Positions 1-8,337 of a stretch of DNA of 64,000 bases are shown in pieces (the stretch's first letter is position 1; each line of letters opens with the position of its first letter). The translations under genes were made by a program, and so were the position numbers. The notes beneath the pieces are model-generated. The model was not told where the DNA came from. It worked only from the letters and a program-made list of their open reading frames with translations, and did not search any database. The stretch lies in NCBI GenBank assembly GCA_016806145.1, contig CP063166.1, positions 5,828,001 through 5,892,000 of the forward strand, given 5' to 3'. Source of the stretch: Variovorax paradoxus (lineage in GTDB: Bacteria > Pseudomonadota > Gammaproteobacteria > Burkholderiales > Burkholderiaceae_C).

Positions 1-1296
1 CGCGAGCTTCGACAGGTCGGCCGTGTCGTCGTGCACCACGATGCCGCCGTGGCCCACGGTGCCGCCGACGGCCGCGTAGGCCTCGTAGTCCAGCGGCAGG
101 TCCCACTGCGACTCGGGCAGGTAGGCGCCCAGCGGGCCGCCGACCTGCACCGCCTTGATCGGCCGGCCCGAGGCCGAGCCGCCGCCGTAGTCGTAGAGCA
201 GTTCGCGCAAGGTGACGCCGAAGGCCTTCTCGACCAGCCCGCCGTGCTTGATGTTGCCGGCCAGCTGCATCGGCAGGGTGCCGCGCGAGCGGCCCACGCC
301 GTAGTCGCGGTAGAAGGTGGCGCCGAGCGCCAGGATGATCGGCACGCTGGCCAGCGTGATCACGTTGTTGATCAGCGTGGGCTGGCCGAACAGGCCCTCG
401 ATGGCCGGCAGCGGCGGCTTGGCGCGCACGATGCCGCGCTTGCCCTCGAGGCTCTCGAGCAGCGCCGTCTCCTCGCCGCAGACGTAGGAGCCGGCGCCCT
501 TGCGCACCGCGAGCCGGAAGCGCTTGCCCGAGCGCAGCACGTTGTCGCCGAGGAAGCCCGCGGCCTCCGCGTGGCGGATCGCCTCGTTGAGCGCGGCGAT
601 CGCGTGCGGGTACTCGGAGCGCACGTAGATGTAGCCCTGCGTCGCGCCGGTTGCGATGCCCGCGATGGTCATGCCCTCGATCAGCACGAAGGGGTCGCCC
701 TCCATCGTCATGCGGTCGGAGAAGGTGCCCGAGTCGCCCTCGTCGGCATTGCAGACGATGTACTTCTGTTCGGACGGCGTGTTGAGCACCGTCTTCCACT
801 TGATGCCGGCCGGAAACGCCGCGCCGCCGCGGCCGCGCAGGCCCGAGTCGAGCACCTGCTGCACGATGTCGGCCGGCGCCATCGCGAGCGCCGCGCGCAG
901 GCCCGCATAGCCCTCGTGCGCCTGGTAGTCGGTCAGCGACACGGGGTCGGTGATGCCGACGCGCGCGAAGGTCAGGCGCTCCTGCTTCTTGAGGTAGGCA
1001 ATCTCGTCGGTGGGGCCGAGCGACAGCGGATGCGAACGCGCGCCCGTGGCCAGGCCGGCGTCGAGCAGTGCCGGCACGTCGTCGACCGTGACCGGGCCGT
1101 AGGCCATGCGGCCCGCGGGCGTTTCGAACTCGACCAACGGCTCGAGCCACAGCATGCCGCGCGAGCCGTTGCGCACCAGATCGATCGCGAGGCCGCGAGC
1201 GGCGGCTTCCTGCGCGATGCGCTGGGCCACGGCGTCGGCGCCGACCGCGAGCGCCGCGGAGTCGCGCGGCACGTAGATCTTCACGGCGGCGTTCAT
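1..1296 (-). CDS. fdsB: NAD-dependent formate dehydrogenase, beta (NuoF-like) subunit, partial
   Basis: This is the flavin/NADH subunit of the soluble formate dehydrogenase (formate + NAD+ to CO2 + NADH, cytoplasm). The 432 codons present run off the left edge, so the C-terminal iron-sulfur part seen in relatives of about 520 aa is missing. The FMN/NADH site is clear: GLRGRGGAAFPAG at residues 152-164 and NADEGDSGTFSDR at 183-195, followed by a GAGSYVCGEETALL segment. The first about 110 residues resemble the thioredoxin-like extension of FdsB. The ATG overlaps the fdsG stop by four bases (ATGA), so the two are translationally coupled. In this locus it would oxidise the formate released from oxalate. 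The catalytic alpha subunit fdsA should lie just outside the window; that is an inference. Confidence 0.95.
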   Translation of the reverse strand, partial: MNAAVKIYVPRDSAALAVGADAVAQRIAQEAAARGLAIDLVRNGSRGMLWLEPLVEFETPAGRMAYGPVTVDDVPALLDAGLATGARSHPLSLGPTDEIAYLKKQERLTFARVGITDPVSLTDYQAHEGYAGLRAALAMAPADIVQQVLDSGLRGRGGAAFPAGIKWKTVLNTPSEQKYIVCNADEGDSGTFSDRMTMEGDPFVLIEGMTIAGIATGATQGYIYVRSEYPHAIAALNEAIRHAEAAGFLGDNVLRSGKRFRLAVRKGAGSYVCGEETALLESLEGKRGIVRAKPPLPAIEGLFGQPTLINNVITLASVPIILALGATFYRDYGVGRSRGTLPMQLAGNIKHGGLVEKAFGVTLRELLYDYGGGSASGRPIKAVQVGGPLGAYLPESQWDLPLDYEAYAAVGGTVGHGGIVVHDDTADLSKLA

Positions 1297-1784
1297 GCGC
1301 AATCTCCCGCCTGTGCGACCAGGGTCTCGAAACGAATCGGCGTGACGCGCGCATGCGGCTCGTCGTCGAGCGTCATCGCGGGCGAGGAGGCGCACAGGCC
1401 GAGGCAGAACGCCGGCTCGAGCGTGAAGGCGCCGTCCTTCGTGGTGCCGTGCACCGCGCAGCCCAGGTGCTTCTCGGCATGCGCGAGCAGCGCATCGGCG
1501 CCCATCGCCTGGCAGGCCTCGGCGCGGCAGATCTGGATCACGTGCCGTCCCGGCGGCTCGGCGCGGAAGTGGTGGTAGTAGGTGATCACGCCATGCACCT
1601 CGGCGCGCGAGAGGTTCTGCGCGTCGGCGATGGTCTGCACCGCATGCGAGGGCACGTAGCCCAGCGTGTCCTGCACCTCGTGCAGGATCGGCAGCAGCGC
1701 ACCCTGTTCGTCCGCATGCGCGCCAAGCACGCGGCGCACCTCGGCCAGTTCGTCGGCCGCGGAAAGTCGCGGGGCCTCGCTCAT
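1293..1784 (-). CDS. fdsG: NAD-dependent formate dehydrogenase, gamma (NuoE-like) subunit
   Basis: A 163-aa NuoE-like thioredoxin-fold [2Fe-2S] protein that passes electrons in the FdsGBA complex. The four cluster cysteines are C86, C91, C127 and C131 (CRAEAC and CLGLC). I chose the ATG at 1784 because a GGAGG ribosome site lies seven bases upstream; a longer reading upstream is arginine-rich and unlike the family. Relatives are about 160-176 aa, so the gene is full length. It leads the fds operon. A TTGAC-N4-GTCAA box lies about 240 bases upstream (2025-2038), which suggests control by the Crp/Fnr-type regulator encoded at 17.2 kb. Confidence 0.94.
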   Translation of the reverse strand: MSEAPRLSAADELAEVRRVLGAHADEQGALLPILHEVQDTLGYVPSHAVQTIADAQNLSRAEVHGVITYYHHFRAEPPGRHVIQICRAEACQAMGADALLAHAEKHLGCAVHGTTKDGAFTLEPAFCLGLCASSPAMTLDDEPHARVTPIRFETLVAQAGDCA

Positions 1785-2246
1785 TGGCCGGCCTCCACGC
1801 GTGCCGCGGGTGCGGCCAGGTGCGGTGCTGCGTACGCGTTCAGCGCTTCTGTTGTCATGGTCCCGTCCGATCTGGTGCCGTTGCCGGTCCGCCGCTGTCT
1901 GCCTGCCGGCGGATCCGTTGTCATCGTGGCGTCGATTCGCGCTTGCCTCCCTGTGCGGGGACCGGGAGCCGCGCGCGGTCATCTGCCTCGGGATTCACTG
2001 TCGAGGAATCGCGCGCGGATGACCTTGACGCAGGTCAATTTCCATCGAAACAGGGGTAGCGCGAATGCGAGCGAGCCCTGTGAAAAGGACCCTGTCGCTG
2101 GGCCGCGGCCGGAATATCCGGAGGCCTCGTGGGGACGCGTGCGAACCGTTCGCAGCGCCGAGGTATTCCGCGCACGAATCCGTCGCGGTGCGCGGGAACG
2201 CAAGGAGAGGAACGCGGGGCCGTTCGCGCCGGCGGCCCCGCGCGGA
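1785..2246. other. Intergenic region upstream of fdsG
   Basis: These 462 bases lie between the fdsG start and the stop of the carbonic anhydrase-like gene. I find no credible gene: open frames here are short, arginine-rich and lack ribosome sites. The only clear element is the 14-bp inverted repeat at 2025-2038. I could not place a convincing sigma-70 promoter. Confidence 0.6.
2025..2038. promoter_or_regulatory. Crp/Fnr-type operator box (fds)
   Basis: TTGACGCAGGTCAA is a perfect TTGAC-N4-GTCAA inverted repeat. It is the form bound by FNR/FixK-like proteins and recurs at four other promoter regions of this locus. It sits about 240 bases upstream of fdsG. Confidence 0.7.
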
Positions 2247-2735
2247 TCAGCGCGCGGCCAGTTCGCGCGCGCGCTGCACGAGGCGCGCGGCCTCGGCATC
2301 GTCGACCTGGCCCGTGACCTTGGCCGGGCGGCCCGAGATCAGCGAGCGGTCGGGAAAGACCTTGCCCTCGGTCAGCAGCGCGCCGGTGGCGACGATGCAT
2401 TCGCGGCCCACCACCGCGCCGTTGAGCGCCACCGTGTCCTCGCCGACCACCGAACCGTCGCCGATGGTGCAGCCGTGCAGCATCACATGCCGCTCGACCG
2501 TCACGTCGGCGCCGATGGTCATCGGGAAGCCCGGGTCGGCATGCAGCATCACGCCGTCCTCGAGGTGGCTGCCCGCGCCCACCGTGATGGGCTCGTTGTC
2601 GCCGCGCAGCACGCAGCGCGGCCCGATGCTGCTGCGCGCGCCGAGCACGACCTGACCGATCACGCTCGCCGTGTCCGCCACGCGCGCGCTGGCGTCGATG
2701 GACGGTTCATGTTCGTCGAGTCTGTAGAGGGTCAC
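2247..2735 (-). CDS. Gamma-class carbonic anhydrase family protein (left-handed beta helix)
   Basis: A 162-aa hexapeptide-repeat protein of the YrdA/PaaY/gamma carbonic anhydrase family, trimeric and cytoplasmic in known members. It could interconvert CO2 and bicarbonate made by oxalyl-CoA decarboxylase and formate dehydrogenase; this role is inferred from its place 53 bases after oxlT. I chose the GTG at 2735 because AGGAG lies six bases upstream. Expected zinc ligands appear at H65 and H87. The third is odd: relatives read V-G-H-K-V-M-L-H-G, whereas this protein reads V-E-R-H-V-M-L-H-G. The second histidine is therefore shifted by one (H83, spacing H-x3-H rather than H-x4-H) and enzymatic activity is uncertain. 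Confidence 0.85.
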   Translation of the reverse strand: MTLYRLDEHEPSIDASARVADTASVIGQVVLGARSSIGPRCVLRGDNEPITVGAGSHLEDGVMLHADPGFPMTIGADVTVERHVMLHGCTIGDGSVVGEDTVALNGAVVGRECIVATGALLTEGKVFPDRSLISGRPAKVTGQVDDAEAARLVQRARELAAR

Positions 2736-2788
2736 GCCGTTCTCCTGGACAAAGGCGTCGATGGTAGCGGCTCGCGACCCGCCGGCGC

Positions 2789-4117
2789 TCAGTGCGGGAG
2801 TTCGCTGCGTTCGATGTGCTTGCGGCGCATGGGCCGCAAGACGAACCAGGCCATCAAGGCGGCGACCGCGTTCACGCCGCTCGCGACGAAGAACACCGCC
2901 TCCCAGCTGCCGGTGCTCGCGGCCAGCACGCTCGACAGCGGCACCAGCAGCGAGGCCGTGCCCTTGGCGGTGTAGAGCATGCCGGCGTTCGAGGCCGCGT
3001 ACTTGCCGCCGAAGGTGTCGGCGCAGGTCGAGGGGAACAGGCTGTAGATCTCGCCCCAGGCGAAGAACACCATGCCGGTCAGCACCACGAACAGCAGCGG
3101 GTTGTGGCCGTACTTGTACAGCATCAGGATGCCGACCGCCTCGATCGCGAAAGCGATGAACATGGTCTGCTCGCGGCCGATCTTGTCCGACACCCAGCCG
3201 AAGAACGGTCGCGTCAGGCCGTTGAGCACGCGGTCGATCGCCAGCGCGAAGGTCAGCGCGGGCAGCACCAGGCCCATGATGTTCACCGGCACGTCGATGA
3301 TCTTGAAGTCCTTGGCGATCGGCGCGAGCTGCGCGGTCGCCATCAGGCCGCCGGCGGCCACCATCACGAACATCGCGTACATCACCCAGAACACGGGCGA
3401 GCGCAGCACCTCGGAGGGCGCGTAGTCGCGCCGCGACTGCTGCACGTTGCGGGTGTTCACGGCCTTGGCATGCTCGGGCGCGCGCGTCAGCATCCATGCG
3501 AGCAGGAACACGATCAGTCCCTGCCCGATCCCAAAATACAGGAAGGCGGCCTCGTAGCCGCTGTTCTTGATCATGGCCGAGATCGGAATGATGGTGAGCG
3601 CCGAGCCCGCGCCGAAGCCGGCCGCGGTCAGGCCCGCCGCGAGGCCGCGCCGGTCGGGGAACCACTTGAGCGCATTGCCCACGCAGGTGCCGTAGACCGC
3701 GCCCGCGCCGATGCCGCCGATGGCCGCCGCGATGTAGAGCACCGGCAGCGAGGCCGCGAAGGAGTTGATCACCCAGCCGATGCCGCAGAGCACGCCGCCC
3801 ACCAGCACCACGGGACGCGGGCCGAAGCGGTCGACGAGGTAGCCCTCGATCGGCACCAGCCAGGTCTCGGTGAGCACGAAGATGGTGAAGGCCACCTGGA
3901 TCGCGGCGCGGCTCCAGCCGTGCTTCTCCGCGATCGGGTTGACGAACAGGGTCCAGCCGTATTGGAGGTTGGCGATCATCGCCATGCACACGATGCCGAT
4001 CAGGAGCTGTCCCCATCGGTAGCTGTGCGAGCGCTGCGCCGCCGCGGCGCCGGAGTGTCCCGAGGGGGAGTAGATCGCGGGGTTCGCACCCGCGATCGTG
4101 GTCGTTTGCCGAGTCAT
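2789..4117 (-). CDS. oxlT: OxlT-like MFS oxalate/formate antiporter
   Basis: A 442-aa inner-membrane major facilitator with about 12 predicted helices and an N-terminal tail of about 33 residues. It resembles oxalate:formate antiporters, which import oxalate in exchange for formate. OxlT needs one arginine and one lysine inside the membrane. Candidate counterparts here are R296 or R303 (IDRVLNGLTRPFFGW) in the eighth helix region and K385 (LYTAKGTASLL) in the eleventh; the pairing is by pattern, not alignment. The ATG at 4117 has an AAGGA ribosome site. The gene lies between formate dehydrogenase and the frc/oxc genes, and an operator box (4356-4369) stands 239 bases upstream. Another organic-acid MFS specificity cannot be excluded. 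Confidence 0.85.
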   Translation of the reverse strand: MTRQTTTIAGANPAIYSPSGHSGAAAAQRSHSYRWGQLLIGIVCMAMIANLQYGWTLFVNPIAEKHGWSRAAIQVAFTIFVLTETWLVPIEGYLVDRFGPRPVVLVGGVLCGIGWVINSFAASLPVLYIAAAIGGIGAGAVYGTCVGNALKWFPDRRGLAAGLTAAGFGAGSALTIIPISAMIKNSGYEAAFLYFGIGQGLIVFLLAWMLTRAPEHAKAVNTRNVQQSRRDYAPSEVLRSPVFWVMYAMFVMVAAGGLMATAQLAPIAKDFKIIDVPVNIMGLVLPALTFALAIDRVLNGLTRPFFGWVSDKIGREQTMFIAFAIEAVGILMLYKYGHNPLLFVVLTGMVFFAWGEIYSLFPSTCADTFGGKYAASNAGMLYTAKGTASLLVPLSSVLAASTGSWEAVFFVASGVNAVAALMAWFVLRPMRRKHIERSELPH

Positions 4118-4355
4118 TGAATGTCCTTCATCTTTGTGTTTGAGTAGTTGAAGTCCGGCGGATCGCGTCGAGGCGCCGCCGGTTTCGTTCCGAGTCACCG
4201 GTCCCCGAAGCAGAGATGCGAACAAGTACGGCGTCGCATCACGCAATCGACACGCTTCGGCTGATCCTCCGGTCCCGTCGGCCCCGCTTCGCGACACCGT
4301 CGACCCGCAGCCTCCTGCGTGCGGATGACTGTCGGATGGAGCGATCCAAAAACTC

Positions 4356-4369
4356 TTGACCCTCGTCAA
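4356..4369. promoter_or_regulatory. Crp/Fnr-type operator box (oxlT)
   Basis: TTGACCCTCGTCAA matches TTGAC-N4-GTCAA perfectly. It lies 239 bases upstream of the oxlT start codon, a distance almost equal to that of the fds box from fdsG. Confidence 0.7.
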
Positions 4370-4562
4370 GTTCCCTCGAAGGGAGCCGGCCGCGGACCCC
4401 CGTGGATTCCCTAGCATGGCCGTCTTGGCGCGCGATGAGAACGCGCCGCTTGATGCAAGTCGGTGGCGTCTTCGGTGGACCTCGCTGAACTCCTCGATCG
4501 CATCTCGGCCCACTCTGGAGTGCCTTCGCGGGACCTGCTTGCGAAATGGGCATGTCACTCGT

Positions 4563-4594
4563 GGTTTGCCCTAATCCAGGGTAAACCCTATAAT
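4563..4594 (+). promoter_or_regulatory. Promoter with GGGTAAACCCTATAAT element
   Basis: The 15 bases GGGTAAACCCTATAA (4579-4593) are found identically at 22250-22264 upstream of another small-protein gene. Here they continue into a consensus -10 box, TATAAT (4589-4594). GGTTTGCCCT (4563-4572) is an imperfect inverted copy of AGGGTAAACC (4578-4587), so a repressor or activator site may overlap the -10 box. The start codon at 4638 follows about 44 bases later. Confidence 0.65.
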
Positions 4595-4637
4595 TCGGAG
4601 GTTCGCATTCCCACCCACCCGCATTCGGAGCACATCC

Positions 4638-4775
4638 ATGAACAACACCGCACTGAATTCCGCCGCCCTCAAGGCCCCCTCCTTCGCCTCGAACGGCGTG
4701 CTGCGCGACCTGATCGCCGCGCTGCCGATCGTGATCTTCGCCAAGGCCGTGCGCGCCGCGCTGCAACAGCGTTGA
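4638..4775 (+). CDS. Small protein, 45 aa, unknown function
   Basis: The ATG is preceded by CGGAG and the 46-codon frame ends just before a strong terminator, with a consensus promoter upstream. The unit promoter-gene-terminator makes this a real gene despite its size. The product has a polar, serine/asparagine-rich first half and a hydrophobic second half (LRDLIAALPIVIFAKAVRAALQ, residues about 22-43). That half could form a short amphipathic or membrane-inserting helix with basic residues at its end. I do not recognise a family. It shares its promoter element, but no obvious sequence, with the small gene at 22310. It may be stress- or growth-phase-regulated, which is a guess. Confidence 0.7.
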   Translation: MNNTALNSAALKAPSFASNGVLRDLIAALPIVIFAKAVRAALQQR

Positions 4776-4807
4776 GAGCCGGAGCCCCCGAGGCTCCACC
4801 CAAAAAG

Positions 4808-4835
4808 AAAGAGCGCCGAGAGCGCTCTTTTTTTT
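4808..4835. terminator. Bidirectional rho-independent terminator
   Basis: The stem AAAGAGCGC (4808-4816) / GCGCTCTTT (4822-4830) closes a five-base loop and is followed by a run of eight T. It lies between the convergent 45-aa gene and lysR and can serve both, because an A-rich tract precedes it on the other side. Confidence 0.9.
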
Positions 4836-4840
4836 CGCCT

Positions 4841-5770
4841 TCAGATCGCCGGATCGAAGGGCACGATCTGCGAGATCAGCGCGGTGCCGTCGTTCAGCAG
4901 GAAGTCCTTGAAGGCCTGCGCCACCGGCGGCAGCCGCTTGCCGCGGCGGTGCACCACGTACCAGTTGAGCATCAGCGGGAAGCCCTGCACGTCGAGCACC
5001 CGCACGCTGCCCGCGCGCAGCTCCTGGCTGATGGTGTGGGCCGACACGAAGCTCACGCCCATGCCCGCGATCACCGCCTGCTTGATGGTCTCGGTGCTGC
5101 GGATCTCCATCGCGATGTTGATCTCGGACAGTGCTGCGCCGAAGCCCTCCTCCATCGAATGCCAGGTGTCGGACGCGCGCTCGCGCACCACGAAGGGCTC
5201 GCGGATCAGCCGCTTGAGCGGCACGCCCTTCACGCCCACCAGCGGATGCGTGGGCGCCGCGATGATCACGTAGGGGTGCGGCGCGAACGGCTGGTTCAGC
5301 GTGTCGAGGTCGGTGGGTGGCCGCACCATGATCGCGAGGTCCGTGAGGTTCTCGGCGATGTGCGTGAGCAGGCCCTCGCGGTTATGCACGGTGAAGTTCA
5401 GGGTCACGCCGCGGTGCCGGCCCGCGAACTCCACCAAGAGGCGCGGAAAGAAGTAGTCGCCCGCGCTGATCACGCCCACGTTGAGCTTGCCGCCCGAGAT
5501 GCCCTTGAACTGCAGCATCGCGTTCTCGGCCGCCTCGAACTGCTGGATGATCGCGCGGCTGAGCTGCAGCAGCTCGGTGCCCGCGGCCGTGAGGTAGACC
5601 TTCTTGCCGAACTGCTCGAACAGCGTGTTGCCGGCGTGGTCCTCGAGCTTGCGCACCTGGGTCGACACCGCGGGCTGCGTGAGGTGCAGCTCCTCGGCCG
5701 CGCGCGAGAAACTCAGGAGCCGCGCCACCGCCTCGAAAACCTTCAACTGGCGCAGGGTCGCGTGCTTCAT
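4841..5770 (-). CDS. LysR-family transcriptional regulator (CbbR-like)
   Basis: A 309-aa LysR protein. Residues 3-62 form the winged helix-turn-helix (ATLRQLKVFEAVARLLSFS... LTQPAVSTQVRKLE) and residues about 90-295 a periplasmic-binding-like effector domain. The order of motifs is closest to CbbR-type regulators, which often govern formate or carbon-fixation genes. That makes a role in fds or oxalate control plausible, but the effector is unknown. The gene is last in the minus-strand series after pyruvate kinase. It has its own upstream box (5835-5848, 65 bases before the ATG), so it may sit below the Crp/Fnr-type regulator in a cascade. It ends at the bidirectional terminator. Confidence 0.9.
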   Translation of the reverse strand: MKHATLRQLKVFEAVARLLSFSRAAEELHLTQPAVSTQVRKLEDHAGNTLFEQFGKKVYLTAAGTELLQLSRAIIQQFEAAENAMLQFKGISGGKLNVGVISAGDYFFPRLLVEFAGRHRGVTLNFTVHNREGLLTHIAENLTDLAIMVRPPTDLDTLNQPFAPHPYVIIAAPTHPLVGVKGVPLKRLIREPFVVRERASDTWHSMEEGFGAALSEINIAMEIRSTETIKQAVIAGMGVSFVSAHTISQELRAGSVRVLDVQGFPLMLNWYVVHRRGKRLPPVAQAFKDFLLNDGTALISQIVPFDPAI

Positions 5771-5834
5771 GGGGATTCCTGGAGAACTGCTTCGTTCGGA
5801 AGTCCCATGCTATGGCCGGCGGCGCGCGCGCCGC

Positions 5835-5848
5835 ATGACCGCGGTCAA
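5835..5848. promoter_or_regulatory. Crp/Fnr-type operator box (lysR)
   Basis: ATGACCGCGGTCAA differs from TTGAC-N4-GTCAA at one end base only. It lies 65 bases upstream of the lysR start and 10 bases downstream of the end of pyk, so it probably acts on lysR. Confidence 0.6.
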
Positions 5849-5858
5849 GTATTCGCGA

Positions 5859-7283
5859 TCAGGAATGGTTCGGAATACGCGCGACGTGCAGCAGGTTGGT
5901 GGTGCCCGACTGGCCGAAGGGCAGGCCCGCCACCACCACCACCTTCTGACCGGGCTGCGCGAAGCCCTCGGCATGCGCGGTGCGGCAGGCGCACTCGATC
6001 ATCTCGCCCACGTCGTGCACGTCGTCCACCAGCACCGCGTGCACGCCCCACACCATCGCCATGCGGCGCGCGGTCGCGATGTCGGGCGTGAGGCTCAGGA
6101 TCGGCACCGCGGGCCGCTCGCGCGCCGCGCGCAGGCTGGTGAAGCCCGAGGAGGTGTAGGTGACGGTGGCGGCCGGCGCGAGCAGCGCAGCCACCTGGCG
6201 CATCGAGGTGCAGACCGCGTCGGCGGTGGTCGACTGCGCGCTCTCGTGCGTGGCGTCGATGCCGGTGCGGTACGAGGGATCGGCCTCCACGCGCGCGACG
6301 ATGCGGTCCATCATCGCCACCGCCTCGAGCGGGTACTTGCCCGAGGCCGACTCGGCCGAGAGCATCACCGCGTCGACGCCGTCGTAGACCGCGGTCGCCA
6401 CGTCCGACACCTCGGCGCGCGTGGGCACCGGCGCGGCGATCATCGACTCGAGCATCTGCGTGGCCACCACCACCGGCTTGCCGCGCAGCCGGCAGGCACG
6501 CACGATCTGGCGCTGCAGCTCGGGCACGCGCTCGGGCGGCAGCTCGACGCCGAGGTCGCCGCGCGCGACCATGATGCCGTCGCAGCGCTCGACGATGGCG
6601 TCGAGGTGCTCGATGGCTGCGGGCTTCTCGAGCTTGGCCATGATGGCCGCGCGCGTGCCGATGATCTCGCGCGCCTCGTCGATGTCCTCGGGCCGCTGCA
6701 CGAACGAGAGCGCCACCCAGTCCACGCCCATCGCGAGGCCGACGTCGAGGTCGTCGCGGTCCTTCGGCGTCAGCGGCGAGATCGGCAGCAGCACGCTGGG
6801 CACGTTGACGCCCTTGCGGTCGGAGATGGGCCCGCCCACCAGCACGGTGGTCTCGGCGAAGTCGGCGCCGTGGCGGTCGACGCGCAGCCGCAGCTTGCCG
6901 TCGTCGAGCAGCAGCTCGGTGCCTTCCCGCAGCGCGGCGAAGATCTCGGGATGCGGCAGCGGCGCGCGGCGGCTGTTGCCGCTCGCGCGGTCCATGTCGA
7001 GCCGGAAGCGCGCGAGCGCCTCGAGCTGCGCGCGGCCGCCCTCGAAGGTGCCCAGGCGCAGCTTCGGCCCCTGCAGGTCGAGCAGCACGCCGATGGGCCG
7101 GCCGAATTCCTTCTCGAGCCGGCGGATGGTCTCGAGGCGGCGCGCATGGTCGTGCTGCGTGCCGTGGCTGAAGTTGAGGCGGAACACGTCCACGCCACGC
7201 TCGAACAGCGCGCGGATCGCGGGCTCGTCGGAAGTGGCGGGACCGAGCGTGGCCACGATCTTGGCGCTGCGAAGGCGTCGCAT
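5859..7283 (-). CDS. pyk: Pyruvate kinase
   Basis: A 474-aa pyruvate kinase (phosphoenolpyruvate + ADP to pyruvate + ATP, cytoplasm). Family marks are RLNFSHG (35-41), the phosphate-binding GPKLR segment (72-76), catalytic K217 in the IMAKLEKP motif, VARGDLGVELP (239-249) and ATQMLESM (274-281). Length is normal for the family. It follows the PanE-family reductase by 13 bases and is probably co-transcribed with sucCD. A pyruvate kinase copy placed in glyoxylate/glycerate operons usually completes the conversion of glycerate to pyruvate. That would fit an assimilatory use of oxalate, but no glyoxylate carboligase or tartronate semialdehyde reductase is in the window. Confidence 0.95.
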   Translation of the reverse strand: MRRLRSAKIVATLGPATSDEPAIRALFERGVDVFRLNFSHGTQHDHARRLETIRRLEKEFGRPIGVLLDLQGPKLRLGTFEGGRAQLEALARFRLDMDRASGNSRRAPLPHPEIFAALREGTELLLDDGKLRLRVDRHGADFAETTVLVGGPISDRKGVNVPSVLLPISPLTPKDRDDLDVGLAMGVDWVALSFVQRPEDIDEAREIIGTRAAIMAKLEKPAAIEHLDAIVERCDGIMVARGDLGVELPPERVPELQRQIVRACRLRGKPVVVATQMLESMIAAPVPTRAEVSDVATAVYDGVDAVMLSAESASGKYPLEAVAMMDRIVARVEADPSYRTGIDATHESAQSTTADAVCTSMRQVAALLAPAATVTYTSSGFTSLRAARERPAVPILSLTPDIATARRMAMVWGVHAVLVDDVHDVGEMIECACRTAHAEGFAQPGQKVVVVAGLPFGQSGTTNLLHVARIPNHS

Positions 7284-7296
7284 GGTGTCGGTGTCC

Positions 7297-8307
7297 TCAG
7301 GCGAGTTCGCGCAGCCGGACCTGGCCGCGCTGTTCTTCCATCGTCCGCGCGAGCAGCTTCACGAGCGAATACACGGTGTCGATGTGCGGGGTCGAGGTCT
7401 CGGTGAGCCGCGCGAGCTCGACCACCGCGCCGACCAGCGCGTCGATCTCGGGCGCGCGGCCGGCTTCCACGTCCTGCAGCATCGAGGTCTTGTGCTTGCC
7501 GACCTTCTCGGCGCCCGCGATGCGCTTCTCGAGCGTCACGCGGAACTCGATGCCGAGCTTGTGCGCCACGGCCTGGGCCTCGCGCATCATCGCGGCCGCG
7601 AGCTCGCGCGAGGGCGGGTACTGACAGATGTCGACCAGGGTCGAGTGCGAGAGGCTGCTGATCGGGTTGAAGGTCAGGTTGCCCCAGAGCTTGAGCCAGA
7701 TCTCGGCGCGGATGTTGTCGAGCACCGGCGCCTTGAAGCCCGCGCTGGCGAAGCAGGCCGCGATGCGCTCGACGCGCTCGGTGGTCGTGCCGTCGAGCTC
7801 GCCGACCGGGAAGCGGTCGCCCTCGATGTGCTTGATGACGCCGGGCGCGATCAGCTCGGAGGCCGGATACACCACGCAGCCGATCACGCGCCGCGAGGGG
7901 ATCTTGGTGTTGAGCACGCCCTGCGGGTCGACGCTGCGCACGGTGGTGCCCTCGAGCACGCCGCCGTGCTTCTGGAAGTACCAGTAGGGAATGCCGTTCT
8001 GCATGGTCACGACCGCGGTCTCGGGCCCGAAGAGCTTGGCCACGTCGTCGGCCACGGCCTCGACCTGGTGCGCCTTCATCGCGAGGATCACGAGGTCCTG
8101 CGGCCCTGCTTCGTCATAGCGGTCGGTGGCCCGTACGTTGCGCGCCACCTGCTCCTCGCCCTCGGCCGACACCAGCTTGATGCCGTTGGCCCCGATGGCC
8201 TGGAGGTTGGCGCCGCGCACGATGAAGGTCACGTCCTCCCCGGCCAGCGCGAGTTTGGCGCCCACCAGGCCGCCGATGGCCCCCGCGCCGATGATTGCTA
8301 TCTTCAT
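7297..8307 (-). CDS. PanE/ApbA-family 2-dehydropantoate 2-reductase; candidate oxalyl-CoA reductase
   Basis: A 336-aa NADPH-dependent reductase with the N-terminal Rossmann motif GAGAIGG (7-13) and the conserved family lysine K206 and asparagine N210 in WLKLWGNLTFNP. I chose the ATG at 8307, which has GGGGA upstream; an in-frame TTG four codons earlier is weaker. By sequence it is a ketopantoate reductase relative, about 30 residues longer than the E. coli enzyme. In Methylobacterium extorquens a PanE-family protein (PanE2) was reported to reduce oxalyl-CoA to glyoxylate. Placement here among frc, oxc and pyk makes that role more likely than pantothenate synthesis. The substrate is not decided by sequence. 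Confidence 0.85.
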   Translation of the reverse strand: MKIAIIGAGAIGGLVGAKLALAGEDVTFIVRGANLQAIGANGIKLVSAEGEEQVARNVRATDRYDEAGPQDLVILAMKAHQVEAVADDVAKLFGPETAVVTMQNGIPYWYFQKHGGVLEGTTVRSVDPQGVLNTKIPSRRVIGCVVYPASELIAPGVIKHIEGDRFPVGELDGTTTERVERIAACFASAGFKAPVLDNIRAEIWLKLWGNLTFNPISSLSHSTLVDICQYPPSRELAAAMMREAQAVAHKLGIEFRVTLEKRIAGAEKVGKHKTSMLQDVEAGRAPEIDALVGAVVELARLTETSTPHIDTVYSLVKLLARTMEEQRGQVRLRELA

Positions 8308-8337
8308 GTCGATCCCCAAGAGTTGAAATTCTTCGCG

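Larger units (their letters stand above)
4118..4637. other. Divergent intergenic region oxlT / 45-aa protein
   Basis: This 520-base region separates the oxlT start (minus) from a small gene (plus). It contains the operator box at 4356-4369 and a strong promoter-like element at 4579-4594. Translated frames in it have no ribosome site or family character, so I treat the rest as non-coding. Confidence 0.6.
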
